A program made the translations under genes and the position numbers. From Paenibacillus wynnii (GTDB taxonomy: Bacteria > Bacillota > Bacilli > Paenibacillales > Paenibacillaceae), in NCBI RefSeq assembly GCF_030812855.1, contig NZ_JAUSTK010000017.1, positions 1-64,000 of the forward strand: DNA of 64,000 bases, read 5' to 3'. Below, in pieces: positions 51,088 through 59,596 of this stretch. The stretch's first letter is position 1. Every line of letters starts with the position of its first letter. The notes beneath the pieces are model-generated. The model was given only the letters and a program-made list of their open reading frames with translations, did no database searches and was not told where the DNA came from.

Positions 51088-51969
51088 TTAGATCATCTTC
51101 ACAAAAGCCTGTTGAAGAGGAGAGAGGGCATAGTCCTTCCGCCACGCCAGCATAAACCCGCCGAACTCCGTCTGAATCCCCGGCAAGTTAGAATAACGTA
51201 ATCGCCCTGAGGATAACTCTGCTTCAATACCTTTTTTCGAAAAAATCCCTACCGCATCCCCCTCACTAATTATGGCTTTGAGCGTTTCCGGGGCATTGAG
51301 CTCCGTCCGGTTCCATAATCGTACCTGATTCAGCTGAGCCCATTTGTCCGCAATCGTACGAAGTGTTGAACCTTCAATATGCTGTACCCAAGGAGCACTT
51401 GCCACTTGTTCAACTGTGAGATCATGGTTTCCATCAAAAGGGTGCCCGGGAGCATATATCAGTACAGCATCCTCGTCATCTAACAGCTGATAGTTAAAGG
51501 ATTTATCGCTAGTGTCCACACTATGGAGCAAGGCAAAATGTATTTCCTGAAGACGTAAACGTTCTCGAAGCAGTGCATCCGGCTGAATGGTTAAAGACAA
51601 CTTCGATCCGGGATACATTTTCATGAATGATGAGATTGCTTTTGGCAGAAGATAAGTTCCAGGAATATAACCGGCCTCAATTTCCAATTCTCCATCGAAA
51701 GGCGAGGTGAATTGTTTTATACTTCGTTCGGCCTCCGCAGTCAGATATACAATTTTGACGGCATATTGGTAAAGTGTTCTTCCGGCTTCCGTTAACAATA
51801 CCCGGCCGCTTCTATATTGGAATAAGGGAGTACCAAGCTCACTTTCCAAGCTTTTCATATGAAAGGTTACTGTGGGTTGTTTCAACCCCAATTCCGAAGC
51901 GACATCCGTAACTTTCTTATACTTTTCGATAAGAACAAGGACATGCAATTTCATGTAATTCATGGTCAT
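51088..51969 (-). CDS. LysR-family transcriptional regulator
   Basis: The 293-residue protein has the N-terminal winged helix (YKKVTDVASELGLKQPTVTFHMKSLESELGTPLFQY) and the periplasmic-binding-like effector domain (about 90-290). It is divergent from pstS, with about 190 bp between. A 15-bp palindrome at 52014-52028 fits the LysR T-N11-A motif and probably mediates autoregulation. Whether it also affects pstS is open; pst genes are normally under PhoP. Confidence 0.9.
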   Translation of the reverse strand: MTMNYMKLHVLVLIEKYKKVTDVASELGLKQPTVTFHMKSLESELGTPLFQYRSGRVLLTEAGRTLYQYAVKIVYLTAEAERSIKQFTSPFDGELEIEAGYIPGTYLLPKAISSFMKMYPGSKLSLTIQPDALLRERLRLQEIHFALLHSVDTSDKSFNYQLLDDEDAVLIYAPGHPFDGNHDLTVEQVASAPWVQHIEGSTLRTIADKWAQLNQVRLWNRTELNAPETLKAIISEGDAVGIFSKKGIEAELSSGRLRYSNLPGIQTEFGGFMLAWRKDYALSPLQQAFVKMI

Positions 51970-52013
51970 ACCTCCATAAGATCAACGTAATACTAACTTA
52001 TTGTCTTCTGAGT

Positions 52014-52028
52014 ATAGATTATATCTAT
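52014..52028. promoter_or_regulatory. LysR-type operator (15-bp palindrome)
   Basis: ATAGAT-TAT-ATCTAT is a perfect dyad with T-N11-A spacing, 45-59 bp upstream of the lysR start codon. I saw no convincing PhoP box array in the same intergenic region. Confidence 0.55.
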
Positions 52029-52157
52029 AACAATATACAATTTATATTAGATTATTTATCTTTCGTTTTACATAACTATGACTTTTATCTGACGAACGAG
52101 CTCTAGAATAAGAAGAGTCAGAAGCGACACAAAACTTTAAAGGGGAGACAAAAAACA

Positions 52158-53105
52158 ATGCAATTTAGAAAATCATGGATTATGACTTTGGCTTTAACTA
52201 GTGTAGTCGCACTTGCGGCATGTGGAAATAATGCAACGACCAATAACGGTGGTAACAACGCAGCAGCTACAAATGCACCAACAGAAGCAAGCAGCGGTGC
52301 AGATCTGAGTGGTTCCGTTCTAGCTTCCGGTTCAACAGCCTTGCAACCGCTGGTAGAACAGGTAGCAGAGAAGTTCATGGAAACTAATACAGGTGTGGAT
52401 ATTCAAGTACAAGGCGGAGGCAGCGGAACAGGGTTAACACAGGTTGCTGAGAAGCAAGTGGATATTGGTAACTCTGATGTATTCGCAGAAGAAAAATTGA
52501 AAGATGCTGATGCTGAGAAAGCCGCAGCTCTTGTAGATCATCAGGTAGCTGTTGTAGGGATTGCTACAGTAACTCACCCAGATGCTGGTGTAGACGGATT
52601 GACGAAGCAGCAGTTGGTTGATATTTTCACAGGTAAAGTAACGAACTGGAAGGAAGTTGGCGGTGCAGATCAAAAGATCCAAATCATTAACCGTCCAGGC
52701 AGCTCCGGAACACGTGCTACTTATGAAAGTTTTGCCCTGGGAATGAAAACTGAAGATCTTCAAGGCTCCATTCAAGAAGATTCATCCGGTACCGTTAAGA
52801 AAATGATTGGAGAAACTCCGGGTGCAATTGGTTACTTGGGTCTGTCTTATCTTGATGATTCAGTAAAAGCTATCAGTTATGAAGGTGTTGAACCTTCAGT
52901 AGATAATGTTATATCTGGTAAATATCCGGTTTGGGCTTACGAACACATGTATACAAATGGTGAGCCTACTGAAGCCGTAAAAGCTTTCCTTGATTACTTC
53001 CTGACAGACGAAGTACAAACTGGCGATGTTGTAGAACTAGGTTACATTCCAGCTTCGAAAATGCAGGTCTCACGGGATCTTGAAGGAAACGTAACAACCA
53101 AGTAA
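52158..53105 (+). CDS. pstS: Phosphate ABC transporter substrate-binding lipoprotein
   Basis: PstS captures phosphate outside the membrane. The 315-residue precursor has a lipoprotein signal peptide ending LAAC (Cys22), an Asn/Thr-rich linker, and the PstS fold with SGSTALQPL (about residue 55), QGGGSGTGL, SDVFAEEK and NRPGSSGTRATYE, the phosphate-contacting loops. It is followed by pstC, pstA and pstB in the same direction. A stem at 53148-53169 may lower expression of the downstream genes. Confidence 0.95.
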   Translation: MQFRKSWIMTLALTSVVALAACGNNATTNNGGNNAAATNAPTEASSGADLSGSVLASGSTALQPLVEQVAEKFMETNTGVDIQVQGGGSGTGLTQVAEKQVDIGNSDVFAEEKLKDADAEKAAALVDHQVAVVGIATVTHPDAGVDGLTKQQLVDIFTGKVTNWKEVGGADQKIQIINRPGSSGTRATYESFALGMKTEDLQGSIQEDSSGTVKKMIGETPGAIGYLGLSYLDDSVKAISYEGVEPSVDNVISGKYPVWAYEHMYTNGEPTEAVKAFLDYFLTDEVQTGDVVELGYIPASKMQVSRDLEGNVTTK

Positions 53106-53147
53106 ATACAACTTCCAAGCTAAAATTCATCAGAACTTCATGTGATT

Positions 53148-53175
53148 AGAGGCGGAATCTTCTGCCTCTCTTTTC
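53148..53175 (+). terminator. Attenuator-like stem between pstS and pstC
   Basis: AGAGGC (53148-53153) pairs with GCCTCT (53164-53169) and is followed by CTTTTC. Such intercistronic stems after pstS usually let more pstS than pstCAB mRNA accumulate; that role is inferred. Confidence 0.55.
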
Positions 53176-53197
53176 ACTTTAGAAAGAGGGAGCCTTC

Positions 53198-54100
53198 TTG
53201 AGGGGTAAATTAAAACAATCACGTTTTGAAAAACATCATATTGAAGATTTTATCGGGCGTTCTTATATGTCCTTGTGTGTGCTGCTCTTGGTAGTCATTA
53301 TTATATCAATGGTTTATTTTGTAGCGTCCAAGGGTGTTTCTACTTTTATAAGCGGCGATGTTACCGTTTCCGACTTTTTATTCGGTACGAAATGGTCTCC
53401 TGAAGCTGAACCTGCATCTTATGGGGCATTTCCCTTCATAGCGGGCTCCTTTCTGGTTACACTTCTAGCTGCACTTATTGCCAGTCCGCTGAGTATATGC
53501 GCTGCACTTTTTATGACGGAAATTGTTCCGGGATGGGGTAAAAAACTGCTGCAGCCGGTCATCGAACTGCTGTCAGGTATTCCTTCTGTCGTGTACGGTT
53601 TCATCGGTCTTAGTGTAATTGTACCGTTTCTACGTAATACATTTCCCGGTCAGGGTATCGGGGTTGCTGCAGGCGCGCTTGTTTTATCTGTTATGATTCT
53701 ACCTACCATTACAAGCGTGGCTGCAGACGCGCTGTCTTCTTTGCCGCAAAACTTAAAGGAGTCCTCCTTTGCACTAGGTGCCACCCGATGGCAGACGATA
53801 TCCCGTGTGATTATTCCCACAACATTGCCTGCTATCATGACGGGAATTGTCTTGGGGATGGCACGCGCATTCGGTGAAGCTCTTGCTGTACAAATGGTTA
53901 TCGGTAATGCACCGTTTGTTCCGCGGTCATTATTCGAATCGGCTTCTACCTTAACAAGTGTTATTACACTCGGTATGGGAAATACAACAATGGGTTCAGC
54001 ACATAATAATTCTCTATGGAGTATGGCGCTTGTGCTTATGTTGATGACCTTTGTATTTATCTTCCTCGTCCGCCTTCTTGAAAGGAGGAATAAGATTTGA
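53198..54100 (+). CDS. pstC: Phosphate ABC transporter permease PstC
   Basis: The 300-residue membrane protein has six predicted helices, the first at about 27-50, and the ABC permease signature loop EALAVQMVIGNAP after ARAFG. The LSGIPSVVYGFIGL stretch is typical of PstC. Start is TTG 53198 behind AAAGAGGGAG. It overlaps pstA by 4 bp. Confidence 0.94.
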   Translation: MRGKLKQSRFEKHHIEDFIGRSYMSLCVLLLVVIIISMVYFVASKGVSTFISGDVTVSDFLFGTKWSPEAEPASYGAFPFIAGSFLVTLLAALIASPLSICAALFMTEIVPGWGKKLLQPVIELLSGIPSVVYGFIGLSVIVPFLRNTFPGQGIGVAAGALVLSVMILPTITSVAADALSSLPQNLKESSFALGATRWQTISRVIIPTTLPAIMTGIVLGMARAFGEALAVQMVIGNAPFVPRSLFESASTLTSVITLGMGNTTMGSAHNNSLWSMALVLMLMTFVFIFLVRLLERRNKI

Positions 54101-54993
54101 AGCCCAGAACGGTTGATAAAATTGCCACAGGCGTTATCGTATTCTTCGCTTTACTCATTGTAGGTATTCTGTTGGGCTTATTGGGATACATTCTAATGCG
54201 GGGCTTAAGTCATGTGAGTCTGGACTTTTTATTCTCACCACCGCAGAAGATCCGTGCAGGCGGAGGCGTGGGTCCACAGCTCTTCAACTCGATCTATCTA
54301 CTTGTACTAACCTTACTTATCACAGTGCCACTCGGCTTAGGTGCCGGAATTTATATGGCTGAATATGCACGACCTGGAAGAATAACTGGGTTTATCCGCT
54401 TAATTGTGGAAGTATTATCCTCTTTCCCGTCCATTGTAGTCGGATTGTTTGGCCTGTTACTCATCGTGAACTATTTTAATCTCGGCTTCTCCTTGGTTTC
54501 AGGTGCTTTGGCGTTAACGGTATTCAATTTACCTCTGATGGTACGAATTACGGAGCAGGCTTTCCGCACCGTACCGAAGCAGCAGAAGGAAGCCGGCTTT
54601 GCGCTAGGGCTGTCCAAGTGGAAAATTGTAACATCGGTATTATTCCCAGTTGCACTGCCGACCATCATCACTGGTACCATCTTGTCAGCCGGCCGTGTAT
54701 TCGGTGAAGCAGCGGCATTGATGTTTACTGCAGGAATGAGCAGTCCGCGGTTGAATTTTAATAACTGGAATCCACTTAGTCCTACTTCGCCGCTGAATCC
54801 TTTCCGTCCGGCAGAAACACTGGCCGTACATATTTGGAAGATCAACAGTGAAGGACTAGCACCGGATGCTGCCCAAATTGCTGCCGGAGCCTCAGCTGTT
54901 CTCGTAATTACGATATTGATATTCAATCTGGCCGCCCGATTCTTCGGCAGATATATCTACCGTAAGCTTACGGCCTCAAAAAGAATGAACTAA
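54097..54993 (+). CDS. pstA: Phosphate ABC transporter permease PstA
   Basis: The 298-residue membrane protein pairs with PstC in the membrane. Signatures are VLSSFPSIVVGLFGLLLI and SAGRVFGEAAALMFTAG, the cytoplasmic EAA-type loop. The TTG start overlaps the pstC stop (TTGA) and has AGGAGG upstream. It ends about 50 bp before pstB. Confidence 0.94.
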   Translation: MKPRTVDKIATGVIVFFALLIVGILLGLLGYILMRGLSHVSLDFLFSPPQKIRAGGGVGPQLFNSIYLLVLTLLITVPLGLGAGIYMAEYARPGRITGFIRLIVEVLSSFPSIVVGLFGLLLIVNYFNLGFSLVSGALALTVFNLPLMVRITEQAFRTVPKQQKEAGFALGLSKWKIVTSVLFPVALPTIITGTILSAGRVFGEAAALMFTAGMSSPRLNFNNWNPLSPTSPLNPFRPAETLAVHIWKINSEGLAPDAAQIAAGASAVLVITILIFNLAARFFGRYIYRKLTASKRMN

Positions 54994-55044
54994 AGATAGA
55001 TCAAGTATTGCGGAACTAGAAGACATTTGTAGGAGGCGTATGAA

Positions 55045-55821
55045 ATGGGAGCGACCGCAACGGCAGTTGGGAAGTCTTTTCAAACGGAGCATTTAAGTAT
55101 TTATTACGGCACATATGAAGCGGTAAAAGGGATCAGCTTACCCTTTGCTGAGAATACAGTGACTGCACTAATTGGCCCGTCCGGCTGCGGGAAATCAACA
55201 TTTCTCCGTTCACTGAACCGGATGAATGATGAAATTTCCGGATCCACAACGAAAGGGAGCATTTGGATCGACGGCATTGATATTAATGCACCGGGTACTG
55301 ATGTTATCAAGCTTCGTCAAAAGATCGGCATGGTCTGGCAGAAGCCAAATCCATTTTATAAATCTATTTATGATAATATTGCTTTTGGACCCAAATATCA
55401 TGGCATAAAAGGTAAAAAGGCTTTAGATGAAATAGTTGAGAGTAGCCTAAGACGTGCTGCGCTGTGGGATGAGGTCAAAGATCGTCTGAAGGATTCAGCG
55501 CTGGCACTATCCGGCGGTCAGCAACAGCGTCTGTGTATTGCAAGAGCGTTGTCTGTGAATCCGCAAATCCTACTGTTAGACGAACCTGCTTCTGCGCTTG
55601 ATCCGGTTTCTACAGGTAAAATTGAGGAACTTATCAAGGAACTCAAGGAAGAACTGCGGATCGTGATCGTAACCCATAACATGCAGCAGGCTGCACGGAT
55701 TTCAGATTATACAGCCTATTTCTACCTTGGCTCACTTGTGGAGTATGATAAGACAGGCAAGGTCTTTACGAATCCGGAGAATCAAATGACCCAGGAATAT
55801 ATCATGGGCCGATTCGGTTGA
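55045..55821 (+). CDS. pstB: Phosphate ABC transporter ATP-binding protein
   Basis: The 258-residue ATPase drives phosphate import. It has Walker [10 protein letters not shown] (about residue 42), the Q-loop in MVWQKPNPF, signature [15 protein letters not shown] and Walker [13 protein letters not shown]. Phosphate-type features are NRMNDEI and the final [10 protein letters not shown]. The ATG follows AGGAGG. A terminator follows directly, so phoU, often the next gene, is absent here. Confidence 0.95.
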   Translation: MGATATAVGKSFQTEHLSIYYGTYEAVKGISLPFAENTVTALIGPSGCGKSTFLRSLNRMNDEISGSTTKGSIWIDGIDINAPGTDVIKLRQKIGMVWQKPNPFYKSIYDNIAFGPKYHGIKGKKALDEIVESSLRRAALWDEVKDRLKDSALALSGGQQQRLCIARALSVNPQILLLDEPASALDPVSTGKIEELIKELKEELRIVIVTHNMQQAARISDYTAYFYLGSLVEYDKTGKVFTNPENQMTQEYIMGRFG

Positions 55822-55854
55822 TGTTTGAAGTTAGGTAGAAGATTGAAGACGGAG

Positions 55855-55883
55855 CACTTTCCCTTTGGAAAGTGTTTTTTTAA
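55855..55883 (+). terminator. Terminator of the pst operon
   Basis: CACTTTCC (55855-55862) pairs with GGAAAGTG (55867-55874), followed by T7. Confidence 0.88.
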
Positions 55884-55972
55884 GTAAAGAATGCAATATA
55901 TATTGTACATTTTGGTAGTTATAGATTACAATGAGTTCAGATGGATAATTTATACATAAAGGGAGTCCTTAC

Positions 55973-56182
55973 ATGGGAGAACATAAGAATATGAAATTGA
56001 AGCTGGCACGCATCCAGAAGGATCTCTCCCAAGAGCAGCTGGCAGAAGAAGTGGGTGTTACTAGGCAAACGATCGGTCTAATTGAAGCAGGAACCTACAA
56101 TCCTTCCATCAAGTTATGTATTGCAATTTGCAGGACACTTAACACCAAATTAAATGATCTATTTTGGGAGGAAGAAGAATGA
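55973..56182 (+). CDS. Xre-family helix-turn-helix regulator
   Basis: The 69-residue protein is a single Xre/Cro domain (KLARIQKDLSQEQLAEEVGVTRQTIGLIEAGTYNPSIKLCIAICRTL) with the typical tail LNDLFWEEEE of the small YozG/YvaO-like regulators. Its stop overlaps the start of a membrane protein gene (ATGA at 56179-56182). Such Xre-membrane pairs are common in Firmicutes. The regulated target is probably its own operon. Confidence 0.88.
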   Translation: MGEHKNMKLKLARIQKDLSQEQLAEEVGVTRQTIGLIEAGTYNPSIKLCIAICRTLNTKLNDLFWEEEE

Positions 56183-56643
56183 GGGAAAAAGGGATTAAGG
56201 ATGAGCGGATTACAGCGAGTATAAAGCGTTATGAAGCACAAGGATTTCAGCTGCTTAGCGCACTATTGATGGCCAGCTTAGTTGTGAAGGTATTTATTTT
56301 AAAATGGGATGTAGAAGACTATGTAGACACGATGCTTATGCTTGTGATTTCAGGGTTATACGTAGAATTTCGTAAAATAAAAGATGGTCTGTATCTACTC
56401 CCCAATAAACAAGAAAATATCAAGAAAATGAAGAAGAGTAATTATATTGGAGGGGCTGTTGCAACTTTAATATGGGCTAGTATCATGTTTTTTTCTGATC
56501 TTACCGAGGGTGGAAATATGAACACTACACAAATCATAATGAAAACACTTGTTGGAGCTATTATATTTTATGTTGGATTTACCTGGTTACAGTGGTTTAT
56601 GATCAAAAAGTCTAATAAAAATGCAAATAAAAACCTCGAATAA
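56179..56643 (+). CDS. Membrane protein partner of the Xre regulator (DUF6773-like)
   Basis: I place the start at ATG 56179, overlapping the xre stop. The roughly 154-residue protein has a charged N-terminus (KGIKDERITASIKRYEAQGFQLL) and four predicted membrane helices (about 23-40, 48-64, 92-110, 122-140). The pattern ERI...YEAQ then a membrane segment resembles the DUF6773-type proteins paired with Xre regulators. Function is unknown. Confidence 0.72.
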   Translation: MREKGIKDERITASIKRYEAQGFQLLSALLMASLVVKVFILKWDVEDYVDTMLMLVISGLYVEFRKIKDGLYLLPNKQENIKKMKKSNYIGGAVATLIWASIMFFSDLTEGGNMNTTQIIMKTLVGAIIFYVGFTWLQWFMIKKSNKNANKNLE

Positions 56644-56690
56644 CGGTTTAAATCCAAAACTAGTGGTTGATGAAATACCCTACTCCTTTA

Positions 56691-56871
56691 TGCGGACTGT
56701 ATAGCCGCTATTTAATTCTTAAAGGGTCATGCGAATCCTATGCGGACTCAGGAGACACTATTTAATTAAAAACAGCCTCTTTTGGTAAGAAAACTACTCA
56801 ATAGCGTCCCTGGAGTCCGTATAAATTATTAATCGTCCAATTTTGCTCAAATAGGGTCTTCTCTGTCCGTT
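56691..56871. repeat. Cluster B of the 24-bp interspersed repeat (four units)
   Basis: Units at about 56691-56713 and 56741-56764 (inverted) and 56799-56822 and 56847-56871 (direct) share the consensus of cluster A at 41719-41860 (CAAATAGYGTC...GTCCGTAT). Inverted units lie left and direct units right, giving the cluster overall dyad symmetry. No gene is seen in 56644-56990. Confidence 0.7.
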
Positions 56872-56991
56872 TAAGCCCAGGTTCTCTCTTTTAAGTTAGA
56901 CATGTCTCTTGGTCAACTCCTAATTTTGAGTTTGAGCTCGAATAACATGTTCAAATAAAAAGAATGAGTCTTAGCTTTACTTAACTGCCTC

Positions 56992-57041
56992 TTGAAAAAC
57001 TAATGTCATTAGTTTATATTGTAACTAATACCATTAGTTAC
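56992..57041 (+). promoter_or_regulatory. Promoter with two perfect TetR-type palindromes
   Basis: TTGAAA (56992-56997) and TATATT (57015-57020) are spaced 17 bp, and the spacer itself is the palindrome AACTAATGTCATTAGTT. A second palindrome of 21 bp, GTAACTAAT-ACC-ATTAGTTAC, follows at 57021-57041, over the transcription start. Both share the half-site ACTAAT. They should be operators for the TetR protein encoded two genes downstream (57771-58349). Confidence 0.85.
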
Positions 57042-57054
57042 GGGAGGGATTATA

Positions 57055-57765
57055 ATGCGCATTACTCGTGAAGGATATTTGCTACAGCTAACTTGGATGC
57101 CAAGATTTTTTCCAGTGAATTGTTATCTTATTGAGGAAGAGGATGGGTTGACTCTTATTGATGCGGCACTGCCCTTCAGTGTAAAGGGAATTCTTCGCAC
57201 GGTGAAGGGTTTGGATAAGGAAATTACGAGAATCATATTAACGCATGCACATGAAGACCATGTAGGTGCGTTGGACGGAGTGAAACAACAATTTCCGGAA
57301 GCGAAAGTGTACATTTCAGAACGGGATTCAGCATTGTTAAAAGGAGATATATCACTTCGACCCGGTGAGCCTTCGACTCCTATCCGGGGGGGAGTTCCAA
57401 AAAAGGTCACCACAAAACCTGATATTCTTTTACACGATGGCGATAAAGTAGGTTCTTTACTATCAATAAGTACTCCCGGACATACTCCAGGATCTATGTC
57501 ATTTCTAGACAGTCGAAGCGGGGCAATTATTACTGGTGATGCTTTTCAGACCTTTCGGGGAACGGCTGTATCCGGTACGATTGTCCCTTGGTTTCCCTTC
57601 CCGGCAATGGCAACGTGGAATAAGGAAGCTGCTTTAGCCAGTGCATTCAAGATTCTTGACGCATCGCCCTCATTACTTGCAGTGGGACACGGGAATTTAC
57701 TCAAGCAGCCGCGTGAGAAGTTACAGGCAGCCATTGATGTAGCTATGAAAAAAGGAGTGAAATAA
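57055..57765 (+). CDS. MBL-fold metallo-hydrolase
   Basis: The 236-residue protein has the metallo-beta-lactamase metal motif THAHEDHVG (His64, His66, Asp68, His69), with further ligands in STPGHTPGS and TGDAF. The substrate is unknown; proteins of this group are general hydrolases. It lies 13 bp after the second operator and 5 bp before the tetR gene, so it is the first gene of a self-regulated unit. The ATG follows GGGAGGG. Confidence 0.92.
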   Translation: MRITREGYLLQLTWMPRFFPVNCYLIEEEDGLTLIDAALPFSVKGILRTVKGLDKEITRIILTHAHEDHVGALDGVKQQFPEAKVYISERDSALLKGDISLRPGEPSTPIRGGVPKKVTTKPDILLHDGDKVGSLLSISTPGHTPGSMSFLDSRSGAIITGDAFQTFRGTAVSGTIVPWFPFPAMATWNKEAALASAFKILDASPSLLAVGHGNLLKQPREKLQAAIDVAMKKGVK

Positions 57766-57770
57766 AGCTT

Positions 57771-58349
57771 ATGTCACCCCGCGTAGGTCTGGATACAAAG
57801 ACTATAGTTAGTGCCGCAGCGCAAATTGCTGATGAATTTGGAATAGAGGAAGTTACCTTAGCAGCTCTTGCAGCCAAGTTAGGAGTTCGTTCACCATCTT
57901 TGTATAATCATATCAGTGGGTTACAGAGCTTGCGTACGCAGCTTGCCATTTATGGATTAGAGCAGCTCTATGAAATGATGTCTGAAGCAGCCAAGGGGGC
58001 GAACGGTTCAACGGCTGTTCATGCCATGGGACTAGCTTATGTGAATTTTTCCCGGAGTCATCCAGGTCTATATGAGACCACCTTAAGAGCGCCTGAGGGA
58101 CAGAATGCAGAGCTGGCAGCCATAAGTGATAAGATTTTATCGTTAATAATCCTTGTCCTTCAGGTTTATCATTTGGGAGAAGAGGGTACGATTCATGCAG
58201 TAAGAGGTTTAAGGAGCATATTGCACGGATTCGCTTCTCTTGAGCATAAGGGAGGCTTCGGCATGCCGCTGGATTCTAATGTAAGCCTGTCCCGCCTAAT
58301 TGACACATTTATCGCTGGAATTGGCAGGATGAACTCTGAAGGTGAATGA
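57771..58349 (+). CDS. TetR-family repressor with WHG-type C-terminal domain
   Basis: The 192-residue protein has an N-terminal TetR helix-turn-helix (about 10-55, IADEFGIEEVTLAALAAKLGVRSPSLYNHISG) and a C-terminal domain of the TetR_C_33/WHG type (about 85-185, with RSILHGFASLE). It probably binds the paired palindromes at 56998-57041 and represses the metallo-hydrolase and itself. The inducer is unknown. Confidence 0.9.
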   Translation: MSPRVGLDTKTIVSAAAQIADEFGIEEVTLAALAAKLGVRSPSLYNHISGLQSLRTQLAIYGLEQLYEMMSEAAKGANGSTAVHAMGLAYVNFSRSHPGLYETTLRAPEGQNAELAAISDKILSLIILVLQVYHLGEEGTIHAVRGLRSILHGFASLEHKGGFGMPLDSNVSLSRLIDTFIAGIGRMNSEGE

Positions 58350-58397
58350 TCTAAGTCAGAGTGACACAATATTCGTTAATAAGGAGATGACAATCTA

Positions 58398-59090
58398 TTG
58401 ATAAACAGTGAAGCTCAACAGGGCGGAATTACGACCTATGATGAGGCAGCAAATATTATATCGGAGATCGGCATTTTACCGCTGGCTACACTTCTCCCGG
58501 ACCACCCATCGCTGAATAGTCTAACAAAAGCAGAGAACTGGCACACTGGCTCTGAGTTGGACCCGTGGGCTTGGCGCGCTCGTTTTCCTGGGGAAGGAAT
58601 TGCGGCTTATGGCAAATTTATTAAGAAGAAAGCGATCCTGATCTCGAAGGAGTGGTTTCCTGCCTATGTCGCAGCTTTAGGAAGTGGATCTACCCTTGAA
58701 GAACGTTATAAGAATGGACTTTGCAGCAGAGAAGCCTTGACTTTATTCCGTATCATTCGTGAGGATGAAGGTATTGAGACTCGGAGACTTCGTACAGAAG
58801 CCGACATGAAAGCCACGGAAAAGAAAACGGCGTTCGACAACGCGGTTACGGAGCTCCAGGGCACGTTGGACATTGTAATATCAGGTGTAGATGAACGAAA
58901 GAATGCAGAGGGTGAGAAGAGCGGATGGAACAGTACATCCTTTGAGACAGTTTCGCATTGGATGGAAGATAGCGGAATTTCGCCCTTCAAAGGGACTCGA
59001 ACGGAAGCCAAAGAGTGGCTGAAATCGGAGATGGATAAAGTATGGTCTCCTGCGGCTAAGACATGGATGTATAAAGCATGGAAATGGTAA
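58398..59090 (+). CDS. AlkZ-related hypothetical protein
   Basis: The 230-residue protein shows TTYDEAANIISEIGILPLA, then W..G..LDPWAWRARFPGEG and KKAILISKEWFPAY, a pattern seen in proteins annotated as AlkZ-related (winged helix, DNA-glycosylase-like). I cannot identify a catalytic residue. It begins about 50 bp after tetR behind AAGGAGATG; the start codon is TTG 58398. The C-terminal 60 residues are Trp- and Lys-rich. The call rests on pattern memory only. Confidence 0.55.
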   Translation: MINSEAQQGGITTYDEAANIISEIGILPLATLLPDHPSLNSLTKAENWHTGSELDPWAWRARFPGEGIAAYGKFIKKKAILISKEWFPAYVAALGSGSTLEERYKNGLCSREALTLFRIIREDEGIETRRLRTEADMKATEKKTAFDNAVTELQGTLDIVISGVDERKNAEGEKSGWNSTSFETVSHWMEDSGISPFKGTRTEAKEWLKSEMDKVWSPAAKTWMYKAWKW

Positions 59091-59200
59091 GTAAATAGGC
59101 TGCTCAATGCAAACAAAAAAGGCTACTCACTGCTCTGTACGAATAGAGCTAGGATTAGCCGTAAGCGCTTTCGAATTTGAACCGTTGATTGTTCATGAAC

Positions 59201-59377
59201 TTATAGCATGGGCAGGATATACTGAACCAGAAAGTACAGAAATCCAAAAAACAGGATGACATAGGCGGTGTATTTAATCGCATTGGAAGCTACAATGCTG
59301 GAATCAGTGGTATGGTATTCTTCCTTACGTTCCATTTCTACTCTTTCGACTTCATTTTTGTACGGGTCTTTCATCAT
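59201..59377 (-). CDS. Small single-pass membrane protein
   Basis: I choose ATG 59377, eight bases downstream of AGGAGG on the minus strand. The 58-residue product has a charged, Glu/Lys-rich head (about 1-30) and one C-terminal membrane segment (about 36-56, ILFFGFLYFLVQYILPML). I do not recognise the family; small tail-anchored proteins like this are common in Bacillales. Confidence 0.7.
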   Translation of the reverse strand: MMKDPYKNEVERVEMERKEEYHTTDSSIVASNAIKYTAYVILFFGFLYFLVQYILPML

Positions 59378-59520
59378 GTCAACCGCCTCCTTAGAAGTGT
59401 TATTCCTTGACTCTATTGTGACACTTTTGTGAATAAATTTCAACAGATTTGTGAATAAAGTTTGAACAAAAGTTCAAATTTGGACTAATATGCGTGTGAA
59501 ATACGTATTTAGGCCAAAAA

Positions 59521-59566
59521 CAACCCGTTCAACCCCTAGAAAAGAGGGACGTGAACGGGTTGTTTT
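59521..59566. terminator. Bidirectional terminator near the aminopeptidase genes
   Basis: CAACCCGTTCA (59521-59531) pairs perfectly with TGAACGGGTTG (59552-59562). T-rich tracts lie on both outer sides, so it can stop transcription from the minus-strand aminopeptidases and from the plus strand. Confidence 0.85.
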
Positions 59567-59596
59567 GTGTTAACTTTCATTTGTCAAATGAATGGA

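Noticed and set aside
52060..52100. PhoP (Pho box) repeats before pstS
   Set aside because: TTTACATAACTATGAC is only a weak partial match and lacks the regularly spaced repeats expected.
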